From Enoplolaimus lenunculus (taxonomy: Eukaryota > Nematoda > Enoplea > Enoplida > Thoracostomopsidae): DNA of 64,000 bases. Below are positions 22,031 through 34,300 of the stretch, piece after piece. The DNA is taken from positions 1 through 64,000 of the forward strand of contig JASANG010001062.1 of NCBI GenBank assembly GCA_030248215.1. Direction: 5' to 3'. Below the pieces are notes generated by a model. It ran no database searches, had not been told where the DNA came from, and saw only the letters and a list, made by a program, of their open reading frames with translations. Each line of letters opens with the position of its first letter. Position 1 is the first letter of the stretch. Both the position numbers and the translations under genes were made by a program.

Positions 22031-25000
22031 CGGTTTAAAAAAGTATGAAACTACTTAAAATTGGTTGGGTTCAACTTAATTTACTTGTTTTACTGCCTTT
22101 TAAAGTATTTGAAATATTTTATAAACATTCATTTCATTGTCGGTTTTGGTTTTAAAGTTGATCAACTCTGAAATGGTGAAATCATGCGTTATTGAGGTAC
22201 AAAAGTTGTTAGATTTATATTCATGTTGGATTCAGCTATAATGCGTCTAAATTTCTTATAATTTGCGAGTTGCGTTTTATAAGTTTTTTTTGGAGAAATG
22301 TAGATGGTACTGGGCTGCTGGTTTGGACTGGTGTGGCTGGACAGTGCAGCTACATTCGTGCGGGGCAGGCCTGAGTAAAAATCGGCCGAGGAGGGTTACG
22401 GAAATTCCGACTTATGCATGTCGTCCGGCTTAAGCCGCGCCGCCACAACGTACGCTCCGGATGAATCAGCTTTGCTAGGTTCAAGAACAGCTAGCTCAAG
22501 TGGCCGAATCCAACCAACAGCCCTAGACCTAAGCGCGGCCACAAGCTACCAACGCCCAGGATGCACGTGTGCGACGCTACAACTATGCCGTTACGACGGC
22601 GGCCGGAATTGGACTATATATCCTCATGTCACTGAGCTAAGTGACAGCGGATAAAATTGGGCCACAGCGAGCAAAAACGAATTTCCGAGCATTTGAAAAT
22701 TTCAACTCGAAAATTTGCTACTGTGATACTCGAGTTCAAGAATTCTGATAAAACGTACAACCCACTTGGTTTCAGAGTTCGAGGGCTGAAACTCCGGCGC
22801 GTCCGGGTTTAGCGGTGACGAAACCCTGCTAACGGGTCGGTTTGCCATCTTTGAGTCAAATAAAAAAATCGTTACACAATTTACACGCTAACTAAACGCA
22901 AATTTGACTGAATATAACACGCATCACCTACAACGTAGCCTGAATTTCAACAATAATTTGGTGGGCGACTACACTTTTGTATATTAAAGCCAGTAAAAAT
23001 ATACAGGCGTAGATACAAGATAGCCTTACCGCGACTTCAGGGATTGCGTGTACCAGCCGCGGCAGCGGCCGGACATTCGAGTTTGCCCTTGAGAGTCCCG
23101 TCCATAACGGTGACTCTACCGTTGACTAGCCACACCAATAGAGACCCGTAACCCATGACCAATTCAGATGCGGCTGCGGGAGAACCTGGTACTGATTTAG
23201 CCTATGCATTATCAACGCTACGATCCACGCGTAAACTGCTCTGATTAACCGGAAACGCTAGTCAAAACGCCCTACTCGATTGGTGTCACTCACACAGTAC
23301 TAAAATATCTCTTCAAGACCAATACAAATCAAACTTGAAAAACTCCGTAACACAATATTCCGTTATGTAGCAGAGTCACAGATATCTCAAATTTGTCGGT
23401 TATTTGCATAACCGGTTTCTCCAAAACGAAAACTAACTACACACAAATTAAAAAAATCTACTCAAGTACACTCCTCTATTAATACACTTAGAACGAAAAA
23501 CAACACGTCACCACCGCAGAGTAAGGCAGTCACCATAATAACATTTATTTATAGCTTGCGATCTTAATTTTTCAATTATTTTTAAAAATTCCTTCATAGA
23601 CGCAAAATACAGAAATTCCAACAGAATTTGGCGTTTTCTAACCATTTCTATCGAAATGAGCACTTTTCAAATTTATTACCTAGTTTCTTATCCTATACAT
23701 CTGAATTACGCCAAATTCAGGTCATAACAGTTTTCTGTAAAATTTACATCGTTTACAACAGCCAATCCGCACCTGAAAACATTCATATCCAACTCAAATC
23801 TGTTCAATATCAATAGTTTCCAACTATTTCCATATTTTTCAAGCTGCGGTAGCCTCCACAGCTCACCCAGGACAAGTCCGCAACGTTTAAACTTTTCTGC
23901 AATCTACACAAGGTTTTAAACCTGTGCACATGCCCACGCAGCAACTCTCTAGGACACCGACACTTTAAGGGCTGCTCTTTCTAGCTCAGAACCTTCCGAA
24001 CCAAGGCCGTGCCTACCGACACCAGCCGTACGGGGTCTTTCTGTCAAGATCTTTTCCTGAAAATTTTCCTGCAGCCCGAAAGCTCACACATTCTCGCAAA
24101 AAAGTGATCCCAGCTACTATAGCCTAAGTTCTGCTGAAATTTAGAGGCGCTGGGTGTATTGATATCTGTACAACTGTCTGCACACATGGGCTGATCAGTC
24201 TCATGTGTGAGTGCGCACGATGAATGGTCGCATTTCGGAAAAATGTTGCTAGGCCTAGCCGATCCTTATTTCTATTTGGCGCCAGGTTATTAGTTTGCTT
24301 AATTCTTTAATTTGTTAGTATTCCCTTGTTTTAAGTTAATTATTAGCGAGTTAATCGCATAGCGTTTGCTAAGTGCACTTGTTGAGCCCTCTAGCGGCTC
24401 AGTTGTTCATCGGGCGGCGGAAATTCAGGCGGAATCGAATTGCCGGCTTCGTGGAGGTCCTTTTTCCTTCGGTCCCGATCTCCTACCTGCATTATTTCCA
24501 ATTTCACCATTTTTCCCGGTCTGAGTTTCTCCCGCGTACCCGTGTTAGTCCACTTTCTAGCCGTTTAGTCTGTCAATTCCATACGGAGTGGCTCGACTAT
24601 CATTCCTACTGATCCTTGACCTGTTCCGTGTTCCCCGTTCTACGAAACCGGTAGATTATGTGCTTAGGTGTGTGATTCCAAGGCGGCAAGGGTTAAGGCT
24701 GACCTAGTCGCGAGTGTGCATTGCACAAGAGCTCGCAGGATTCGCGTTTGCTCTAAAGGTGTTGACCCTGGACGACCCGCTGCGAACTCGGGGGTACCTC
24801 TCGCTCGGCCGAAGCTTGATTTTTCCATCTCATAAGTTTAAACGTGGCTAAGAGCGGGCAGCAAAACTTTTCGTCTTTTAACTTTTAAACTTATAGTTGT
24901 GTTGGGTCGACCAGACGGCGGAGATTACGAATCTCGAACAAAACCAGTCGCAAACGATTTAAGGTTTTCTATCTCTTGTCAGTAATAACAGCAAAATGTC

Positions 25001-26237
25001 TTTATGTTTTTGTGTTTCAAAAGGTGTCGTTTTTGCCGTTAACTTCAACCTTAGGATGGTTGTTAACTACTTTAAGTTTTTGAAATTCATCCAACTAAAA
25101 ATGATTGTTAGAAAGCATAGAAGAAGGTCATATTTTTCACTTTGGGATCATAAGTTCTTTCCCTTTCATGATATTCCGTTTGGTTTCTGCACTTATGGTG
25201 TGACGAAAATGTCCTATAGTGAAATATACATAGTGTTTAAGTAGTTTTCATGGCCGTCTGTTGAAAATTGTTTAAATTTTGTTCAAACAAAAATATTTGG
25301 CGCTCGCATCATTCGAAAATATATCTTGATTAGTCTTATTTTATGCAGAGGGAGTCTCCTGGATGTTTGCTTGCTTTAACAGCATCCCCTTCATTTTGTA
25401 GAATCTGGAATAACCAAAGTGCTAGTCGGTAATGTTACTTTGCCTCTGCACTACTGGGTTGCGCAGTAGAGTTGTAACGTTCTAAACTAAATACCCGGAC
25501 CCGAATTTTTCTAGTTCGTACTAGTACGAACGAGAAAAATAAAAGTGCGAATGAGAGTTATTGTGGTACGAATGGGGTGCTCTTTTAAACCTTCTCGTTC
25601 GCTAATACCTTCTTACAACTCAACCTCTGTAAAAGTTGTGAACAATTGTTGAAATGTTTCTCAGCCAGAAGTTGCATTGTGCCATGTGTTGATCTAGTCA
25701 CGGACAGAATTAAGTCAACCGCATTCGCGACCCAAACGCGGTTCGTCTCGCAATTGCTCGCCATCGCAATTAACACGAACGCAAAAACCGCGGTTTCGCA
25801 CGCACTTTCGCGCTTACAATCGCGGTTTAATTCTTTTCGTGGCTGTATGACTTCCACCATTTCTACAAATCTCTTTCTCGCAGTCAAGAATTTTAGCGTC
25901 GCATGAGCCGCAAGAAAATCAATCCAATATATTTAATTGTAGTTTGTAGGTAACATCCGGAACCAGAAGTGTGTCTCCGGTTCCGAGCAATTTTTTCCGA
26001 CTCCTGAAAATTTTGTGCCGTAACCTCCGTCACATTCAATTTTCAAGCTGCGGTAGCATCAATGTGTTCGGAGTAAAATGTGTATTTTTAAACAATAAAT
26101 ACTCACTTTTTAAAAATACGATCTGTGTTTCTGTTAGTATAGGTTATTTAGATCATCATAAAAAGTAACAGTGGGATTTAGATAATTTCTGAGATATATC
26201 TGTAGTTTTGAATAGTTCTATTACTGGTTGTTTTTAG
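22031..26237. other. Long stretch without a recognised gene, GC-richer in part
   Basis: About 22300-24900 is GC-richer than the rest and has many short open frames (for example 78 codons at 22418-22654) but no domain, signal peptide or splice structure I trust. A short block TTTTCAAGCTGCGGTAGC occurs twice (about 23845 and 26038). TTTGGCGCCAGG near 24275 resembles the first bases of a tRNA-Lys primer site but does not extend further. Probably old mobile DNA lying in or beyond an upstream intron of the MIC60 gene. Confidence 0.35.
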
Positions 26238-26757
26238 GTAATGAAAGTGAAGGAAGCTGGGCGCAACAACGCATTTGTAATGACAATGATCAATTCATTG
26301 CCGGATGACTGTTTGGTGGACGGCGTTTACACTGAAGATGATGTATTAGCAAGATATAAAAAGGTTTGTTTGCTGGGCAAAGAGTATTATGTATGACAAG
26401 TGTTGAATATTTACGTTGAGCAATTAATGCCGGCGATATATTTGCTTGATAGAAGAAAAAATTGATGCTAAATAAATATGTTCTGGTCATATTGGTTGCA
26501 ATATTTATTCTGCAACACTAACTCGGTTGTACAAAACACCGTTTTGCATCTGATTTGTTCATAAATGGTTCAGTGTGATTGTAAAGGTCAGCAGGAACTA
26601 TGCCCAAATATAGTATATATATTTAGCGCTCTAGCTTTAATTGTAGAGATAAGGCTGTTTTGAACACAAAAAACCTCATTGTTTTCAGGTACGCAAACTG
26701 TGTCGTCGTACCGCGTTAATTGATGATAATGGTGGCTCGTTGGTTCAGTATGGCTAA
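26238..26757 (+). CDS. MIC60/mitofilin, two internal exons near the C-terminus
   Basis: MIC60 (mitofilin, IMMT) is the core of the MICOS complex of the mitochondrial inner membrane, which shapes cristae junctions. Exon 26238-26363 (42 codons, phase 0 at both ends) follows TTTTTAG and ends before GTTTGT; its product runs VMKVKEAGRNNAFV to DGVYTEDDVLARYKK. Exon 26689-26747 follows TTTTCAG and encodes VRKLCRRTALIDDNGGSLV, ending before GTATGG. Together they align with the conserved mitofilin stretch that in human has GVYSEETLRARF, KLARRVAMID and SLYQY. Reading on without splicing stops at 26757. Upstream exons and the last ~120 residues were not found; a 3 kb mobile element begins at 26783, in what should be the next intron. 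The gene may continue beyond it or be a fragment. Confidence 0.8.
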
Positions 26758-27254
26758 ACTGTTTTGAACATTTTCACAGTGCTGACGTGTGAAAAAATGA
26801 CTCCCATTAAGGAGGCCGCAGGTCATTTTTAAGGAGTGTCGTATCAAAAGTGACACCCGTTAAAAGAGACCACGGTCCGTTACTAAATGATCCTCTGTTC
26901 TTCCCGCCGGCGAGTATTTATAAGCGCAGTGAAAACTTAGTTTGTAAAACTAAGGAAATCGCTAATATCGTTCATACTTTGATGAGCAGACGATGAAGCA
27001 AATTTAAGTTCAAGAAAAATTTACTAAAAAAATCACAATACACACATACATTGGCGCAGCCAGGATTTTGGTTTGGGGCCGCCATCGTTGAATTGTTAAA
27101 CATGGTGCTTTACCTTGCGCGTTTTATGGCTGGAACTGTTAATTTCGCTGGCCAATGTATAGCGCAGGGGCTTCCCGTTCACTCCTGTTCGACGGCCAGA
27201 TTTTCCGCTGTTTTGGTAGGAAAATTACTTAACCAGCATGAGTCTCGCTGAAAA

Positions 27255-27885
27255 GTGGATAAGTTAAACGTATAGGTTTTTCTAGGTCTGGTTGGGAAGG
27301 AACACGTTGGTGGTTTGGTTGGAAATTTGGGATGTGTGATTCTGCTTGGAAAACGGTAAAAGTGGAGAAGTGGAAATTTCAAGCGTAGGTATGTGATTCG
27401 TTTTGGTTGGTAGTGAAATTTAGAGGTGTAGGCGAGGATTGTAAAACGAGAAAAGCGGAAAAGTTTAATGTTTAGATTTTCCCGGGGATGGTGGAAAAAA
27501 TAGGAAACATAGGTATTGCTTGGAAAACGGGAAAAGTGGAAAATTAAAGTTCCTAGGTTTTCTCTTGGTTGATAGGAAAAATCTGAAGCTTAGGTTTCGG
27601 TTGGAAAACGGGAAAGTGCAAAATTTAAACACCTAGATTTACCCTGGGTTGGTAGGGAAAATTTGATGGATAGGTTCTGTTTGGAAAACTTGAAAAGTGG
27701 AAAACTAAAGCGCTTAGATTTTCCTGGGGTTGGTAGGGAATATCAGAAACATAGGCTATGTTTGGAAAGTGAGAAAAGTGGAAAATAAACACTCCTAGAT
27801 TTTCCATTGGTTGGTAGAAAAATCTGAAGCGGTTGATGAATTGGTAGAGGTAAATCATCAGCTCCCTAGATTTAACTCTGCGCTT
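27255..27885 (+). repeat. Left array of ~80-base units
   Basis: About eight degenerate units, each with a block like GGTTGGTAGGGAAAATCTGA followed by AGGTTTTGTTTGGAAAACGG and GAAAAGTGGAAAA. The period is near 80. Open frames through it are by-products of the repeat. Confidence 0.8.
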
Positions 27886-28639
27886 AGGACGAATATGTAT
27901 TTCTGAGACTTTATCTCTTGAAAATTTGCTAAAGTTTAACACCAATATGATTGAATAAGTTTAGAATTAACACTGTCGTTCAAGATACATGCCGGGAGTT
28001 TGGACTAAAACACAAATGTCTCAAATTTCAGGAAATAAAGATATATACTGTTTTTTACCTGTTTACACTAGGTAACTGGTATAAATATACATAACTACTC
28101 CGCAGTTTAACAGCATACGCAAAAAGTTACTGCCACAATTGCTCCGAGCATTATCTCAGAATAACAAATCTATATACTACATAATTTTATCCAGTAGTAA
28201 CTTTTACTACTTCTTTTTGCATACGTCCCTTAAGATCCATTAAAGTTTGCACCCACACTTTATTTCTTTGGACACAATCAGTGTAAACTCTTCGATCGTG
28301 GGGGATTCAGAAATTTTGGTCGGCAGCATTGCCTCATTCATAATAGTCCAAACAGCTTGTCAGTAACGATGTGAGCGATCCCTGTGGAGGGGGCCATCAT
28401 GGCCTGTGCGGGGGCCATCATGGCCTGTGCGGGGGCTCGTTAGATCTTCCTGTGATGTTGGAGGAACATTGTCACAACGGTCTTTCCGGGTAAACGGTTA
28501 AGAAGAGCCTCGCACCGAAGTACATCAAAGCGGTACTGCCACTACACAAATGTGGAGGGGAAAGCTTTTTCACTTGTAACATAAAATGTTTTGATTTCCT
28601 GTTTTAAAACTAGTTTCTAGTGCGAAAATTTTCGTCAAT

Positions 28640-28955
28640 GTTGCGTTACGGTCCGCAGGGGGGGCTGACGCCCCCCTGCACTCCCTGCGATTTGAAGGAA
28701 TACTAAGCAGAATGAGGGGCTGCCGCACCCCAAGCCCCTACACTAAACATTTTATTATTGAAACCGCTAAAATGACTGAAATAGTTTTGAACAGTTTGGC
28801 GCTCATCCTGCTTAGTATCATTTCAAATCACCGAGGGGAGCCACCATTTATCTTATTAAACGTGAAAGATTGTGGCGGGTGGTGGAGTTTTTTGTTGTGG
28901 GGGAACAGAGGAGCAGAAGTTCAACCCCATCCTGTTTAGTATTCCTTCAAATGGC
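28640..28955. repeat. GC hairpin and inverted repeat in the foldback core
   Basis: CGCAGGGGGGGCTGACG-CCCCCCTGC can form a tight hairpin near 28655-28682. ATTTGAAGGAATACTAAGC (about 28690) is repeated inverted as GTTTAGTATTCCTTCAAAT (about 28938), and a further inverted copy lies near 28810. Probably a small element nested in the larger one. Confidence 0.6.
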
Positions 28956-29099
28956 AGTGCGGCCCCACAATTTGTCTTTAATATACGTGAAAGATTGTAA
29001 CGGGAGGAAACTTTTCAATTGTGGTTGGAAACTAAAAAAGTCCCTGAATTCTATTTGTTTTAATTTTCAACTTTTCCTGTTTTCCAAACAAAATTTTCT

Positions 29100-29480
29100 T
29101 TCAGACTTCCTAAATACCTAACCAGGGAAAACTTATACGTTTTAAATTTTCACTGTTCCAGTTTTCGCACAAAGCCTATGCTTCAGATTTTCCCTACCAA
29201 CCCATGGAAAATCAAATACGTTTAACTTCTCCACTTTTCCCGCTTTCCAAACAAAACCTATATGCTTCAGATGTTCCCTACCAACCCATGAATATTATCT
29301 AAGCGTTTAAATTTTCAACATTTTCCGTTTTTCAAAAAACTTTACACTACAGATTTTCAGTCGAACCAGGAAATATCCACGCTTATGAATTTTCCACTTT
29401 CCAAGTTTTCCCAGGCAAACTTTATGCCTGTGATTTTTCCTAACAAACCAGCGGAAAATGTGATAGTCACACAGGAGTGG
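29100..29480 (-). repeat. Right array of ~80-base units, inverted
   Basis: About five units matching the left array on the other strand, with blocks such as CAGATTTTCCCTACCAACCC and CTTTTCCCGCTTTCCAAAC. Confidence 0.75.
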
Positions 29481-29945
29481 CTGCGCTGTACTTCGGGTTA
29501 TAAATTTTTCACCTTGGAAAACTGGAAGCCCCTGTTCTGTACATGTGCCATTTCGCTCAATTTCATACTGCACAACAGACATCTGCAAGTGTATTGAATG
29601 AAAACATCTCAATGAGCGTACAAGGGGAAGAGCGTCATAGTAAAAACATTATTACATTTAAGCGGCAGTTCCTAGTCATTCCTGCTGCAACCAAAGGATT
29701 GAAAAGGGGTCATTTTTAGTGGTGGTCAATATTTTATTCCCATATCGGCCGCGTAAAAATGACCGGGGTTTTAAATGGGGGTATTTTTTTACGTATTATA
29801 AAAATCGGGCCCCCATAACAAATATAACATAACTATAATCAATCAATCAATGATAAGTTAACTCAATGAAAATTTTTTTGCAACATACCGCAACAAGTAA
29901 GTCTGAAATTACAATGTCAAAATTCCGACTCAATTATCAGACTTA

Positions 29946-30110
29946 TTAGGGTTATGTTTAGACTTACGCTTAGGCTTGGATTTAGGCTTACACTTAGTAG
30001 CCCGTCCCCTATATTTAACATGGGCCGTAGGCTTCGGCTTAGGCTTAGGAATATGCGTTATCTTCTGTTACGCCCCTAAAAGTAACATTAGCCTACAATT
30101 TGATATACAC
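29946..30110 (+). repeat. Degenerate TTAGGC repeat with conserved tail
   Basis: Repeated TTAGGC-like hexamers followed by TTAGGAATATGCGTTATC, CTGTTACGCCCC and AAAAGTAACATTAGCC. The same order recurs, more or less decayed, at about 36260, 43090, 47345, 50580, 55340 and 58440, and part of it inside the LTRs at 12840-12950, 17030-17140 and 21130-21245. The tail has an inverted GTTAC/GTAAC pair. Confidence 0.6.
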
Positions 30111-30202
30111 GGATATGCATGTCAACAATACGTATTTAACGTTTGTGTTTCTGATCGAAGTCTTCTGAGATTTGGAATATTCATTCAAATTATGTATCAT
30201 AC

Positions 30203-30263
30203 AGCAGCAGTAGTAGTAGTAGTAGTTGTTGTTGTTGTTGTTGTTGTTGTAGTGGTTGTGGTG
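30203..30263 (+). repeat. GTA/GTT trinucleotide microsatellite
   Basis: CAG, GTA and then GTT triplets. The 3' flank (TCACAATATTGTGCAGTTCC) resembles the flank of a (GTT)n tract at 46390-46500 on the other strand, so the microsatellite belongs to a dispersed repeat. Poly-Val frames across it are not genes. Confidence 0.85.
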
Positions 30264-30395
30264 ACTGGATTATCACAATATTGTGCAGTTCCGCCGGTTT
30301 TTAATGAACTGCCGATTACGGATTTGAGGTTAGCACAATCAGTCTAAAATTAGCATTTATTTTTGATGTGATTTTGTGAATAAAAGTCTACTCGT

Positions 30396-30612
30396 TCACT
30401 GCAAATTCAAAATGAGTCGATCTTAACTCAGAATGAGTTGAATAGACTCAGAAGCTTGAGCTCTGAATTAGGCCTTTCTGAATTCTGAATTCTGAATTGA
30501 TTGAACTCATTCTGAGTTGAATCAACTCACCCGGAGTTAAATCAGCCCAGAGCGAATTGATGTTTGGTGTTATTAACTCAGAGATAACCGGAAATGACTA
30601 ATTCACTCTCTA
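30396..30612 (+). mobile_element. MITE fragment of the CACTGYAAATT family
   Basis: Starts CACTGCAAATTCAAAATGAG and contains many inverted ACTCAGAATGAGTTGA blocks. It is homologous to the element at 59932-60596. The right end is not clear. Confidence 0.5.
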
Positions 30613-31383
30613 GTTGATTAATCAACGCATCGAAATCCACAATGTTGTAAAGCAATGTATTCATCAAATTTATTCGTTTATAGAAGCAATATGGCATACA
30701 AGAAACAAGGGTAAATTCTGTTCGCGGCAGCATGTGCTTGTACTTAAATTTTCCAAAGAATCGCGTCAAAAATAAAACACTATAAATGTTCCCGCATTTA
30801 AAAGTACTTCTTTCATATTTTGGTAACAGGAAAACAATAAAACGAGTCGCATGCAGGGTATGAACGGATAGTAAAAGTAGCGGAAACTTAAACGAATAGT
30901 GATCAAGATAACGGAAACGCAAAACGGATATTGAAGTATAAAAGTTTCAAAGATGTTTTAATCTTCTGCCACCACTATTGAAGCATGTAAATATCTGTGC
31001 GTTTTAAAATAATAGAATATCCATTGTTTCTGTCCGAAACGGAAACAGACACCGATTTTACCGGAAACGGCTAGGTGGTTACGCTGGTCGCTTACGTAAA
31101 CGTTTTTTCTATATGTAAAAGTGTTTTGTAGCTTTGGCACCATTCCTAGATAAACTTTTCATTTACCAGTCTTGAACATTGTGTTAAGGGCGGACAGACC
31201 GCTAGTCATTTTAGATAGATTGACGTTTAAGGTACGATTAGCGTAAATGGCTATTGTTGCATCAATGAATGGTAATTATGCAACCTAAACTAAGCTGTGC
31301 CAAATTGTTGCAATAATTGATGTGATACAATTTTAGGCATATTTCTAAAAACTAGGCTGGCGCCTCCAAACAATCTTGCTTGA
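30613..31383. other. No gene recognised
   Basis: Contains scattered ACCGGAAACGG-type sequences like the interior of hAT-like MITEs elsewhere in the window, but no defined ends. Confidence 0.3.
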
Positions 31384-34300
31384 CTAAATAGAAAAAACGC
31401 ATACCCCTCCCGCTATGGTACATTGTGCCATATCGTTGAACAACGCATCCCAATTGTCCTTCAGAAATGTTCCTTCTATACACGTCTTTAGCGCGCCGGA
31501 CTTTGGCTTGGTCGCTTTTGAAACTTCTTTCCTGAAAATGAACGAATGATCTATAGAAACGTTAGCAGTCGACCAATGTAAGCATAGAGGTCAAGCGTTG
31601 AGACACAGAGAAGTTGTGTAGGTTTAGAGATACGGGACCTTTGGTTCAGGCTTTTGGCCTTTAGTTCGCTGATCCTTATAGCTAACACGAACCGAACCGT
31701 CAAATTAGTAATACTTTATTTTGGCACAATGATGGCTTTAAAGAAGACAAACCAAGCGGTGAATACTGCCAAACAAATAATGCGTCTATCGCTAGCTAGT
31801 GCGTGGAAAATAACTACTTATATATTAGCAACTCAGTTCCAATTTTAAATTGGTAGATAATTAGTGATACTTAAGGCTACAAATTATGTAGCCATTTTTA
31901 GCCGTGGCGTTTACAAGAAGAGATATAGAAGAGATATTTCAAGTGGAGGAGCTGCTCAAAATAGCTTTCTGGAAAGGTGCAGCGCGGATAAAAATCGTTA
32001 CCCACTTACACCTCTGACTGCAGTTTAAATATTTTATATTGAAACAATACGCGTTTTTTATAAAACTGACCGCTTGAGATCGCTTTTATACGTTCCCTTG
32101 TCTTGCTTATATACTTTGAGCATATGCTTTCGGACCATTTTGGTGAACACTTTGACAAATTTTTTCGAAATTTTCTCATCCAAAGTTGCCCTAAAATATA
32201 CAGAATACATTTTCATCAGATAACGTAATGATGAAGATAATAGCAGGCAAGGTTGTTGTTTCCGGAAAAAATTATGACCGCAAAAAAAGAATTTTTTCCA
32301 TTTTTTTCGGAAAAAATGGAAAAATGAAAAAATTCATTCTCTTCTGAGTGATCAGTTATGCCATCCTTGCCCGGCGTTTGCCCGAAAATGCTTGTATTTT
32401 GAAACTTTTTGCATATTTGAGCTTCTGATGACATCCCCTGATCATTCCAAGCCCAAATCTGAATTTTTGAAAAATTCGATTTTTACGGCCACAAGTTCAG
32501 CCCCTTGGGACCCAAAATTTTTTCGATAAGAAGGATAAATTATATAAAACTGACTCGTTAGCCGGACGACAGATTGGGAAACATTTAACAATGTTCGTCT
32601 CAGTTCCGTAACTTGTGTCAAATGGTATATAATTTGCATAATTTTTCGACAAAAAATTTTGAGCCCAATGGAGGAATTTGGTGCCTTAAAATTAGAATTT
32701 TTAAAAAATTTAAGTTTTGGTGTGGAATAGTCGGAGGAGGTCATCAGAACATCAGAAACACATGAGTGGTGCGAGCTAAACAAGTCACACATGTTTTTTG
32801 TCCCTAGACACATTTGGATTTTTTGACATCAAAGCCTCTCAATTGCTGCAACTTTGCGAGCAAAGCGAGATTGAAGCTAGACGCATTGTTGTGTGAAATC
32901 ACACGTTAAAAGCAAGCTTTCAATTTTGAGCGCCCTAACTTTGGCCAAACTGTCGACGAAACCTGGTAAGTGAAGCGAACAAGATGCATATATAGTTTTA
33001 CACTGAATCTCGTGGCAAAGCTTCAATTCTGTAATCAATTTATCTATTCATATGATACATTTTTTGCTATTTTTGGACATATATTGTGTCCTGGTGGACA
33101 TATAGACATGGTCACTGTTAATGTGTTGCATGAAAATTAGTTACATGTCGTCTAAAAAAATGTTATTTTATATCATATTTAGTTGCAAATTATAATCAAG
33201 AATCGTTTAATATTTATCTATTTTTTATTTTTTTCCACTCCACTCGGAAAAAATGGAAAAAACCATTTTTTCCGGTAATTTTTTTCCGGCCAACAACCCA
33301 GATAGCAGGTGCAACAACAGGCTTATAGTTGCAGAGATCACAGTAGAGTAGCGGTCTAGAATATATTCGCATAGACGTAGTTGGTTTCCCTCCAAACGAG
33401 GAACAAATTGGCCGGGATGGCATGGAATTGGGATCCCCATGGGATGGGGGGTGGGGTGGTCCTCAGTTTTAAAAAGGCGGGGATTTACATTATGTCATGG
33501 GTTTAAAAAAATTTCAATACATACATTTTGGTATATCAATGTTACACGCGCATCAATTCACAAGGCTGTTCTACATCTCATTGATTGTCCACATTAAAGA
33601 TGAGTTTACTACTATGAGTCACTGAGCAACCTGTATAGCCATGATTTAAATGCAAGTTATAAAACTCTCAACATTCTTGCAATAGGGGCTGCTTAGCATA
33701 GCTGTTAATAGAAAGCAAAGTCCGGTTGTCTCATTCTTTTTTTGAAAATATGGTACTTAATACACGGACGCCATATTAACGGTGCTATATATGTTCAAAC
33801 CATAATAAAGACACAATTTTAGCACTTTTTGTGTCACATCTGTCTTCAGTTGCTGATATTCTTTCTAAATGTTACAAACTATAGAACAGTGAAGTTCTAA
33901 ACTTTGCATTTTCCACTGCACTTGATTTGCCATTTTTGAGCATTGATTATGTGGGCGAAACTGTACTAGTTGATGATCGGTGATGCTCACCGTTGAGCAT
34001 GCATATCCTATTATGCAATAGCCACTGGAGCAGCGTGCGACCGGATACCAAAAAATGACGGAGCCAGATAATGAATTCAAGTTTAATATTAGATTGCATT
34101 CAAATATCAGAACATAGCTAACAATTCATCATTCCTTGGCTTATGCTATCCCAAGTGTTTACGTGACAAATCTTAATATCTCACACCGATGCATTTTTAA
34201 CACTTACGACCCTATTCCACTATTCTAGATTTTTGTAGCGTTGCGTTCAGTTGCAATGAATGTTTGGCCCATGTTCCTTTTATAAGCATACTGTTTTACG

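Larger units (their letters stand above)
26783..29796. mobile_element. Foldback-type element with inverted repeat arrays
   Basis: Ends are inverted: the left GACGTGTGAAAAAATGACTC (26783) pairs with the reverse complement of the right end TACGTAAAAAAATACCCCC (29796). Both ends contain two imperfect copies of a ~45-base motif with GGTCATTTTT. Inside each end lies an array of ~80-base units in opposite orientation (27255-27885 and 29100-29480). The core (27950-29100) holds GC-rich hairpins but no transposase. This architecture is that of foldback (FB-like) elements. No clear target duplication was seen. Confidence 0.65.

Noticed and set aside
25585-25906. Overlapping 100- and 86-codon frames on both strands
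   Set aside because: No domain, start context or splice signals; overlapping open frames on both strands suggest GC-richer chance sequence.
27050-27075. Primer-binding site TGGCGCAGCCAGGA making 26783-27050 an LTR
   Set aside because: No matching LTR copy is present on the right side; inverted ends and inverted arrays fit a foldback element better.
29976-30347. 123-codon frame with a poly-Val run
   Set aside because: Runs through a GTA/GTT microsatellite and a TTAGGC-type repeat; not gene-like.
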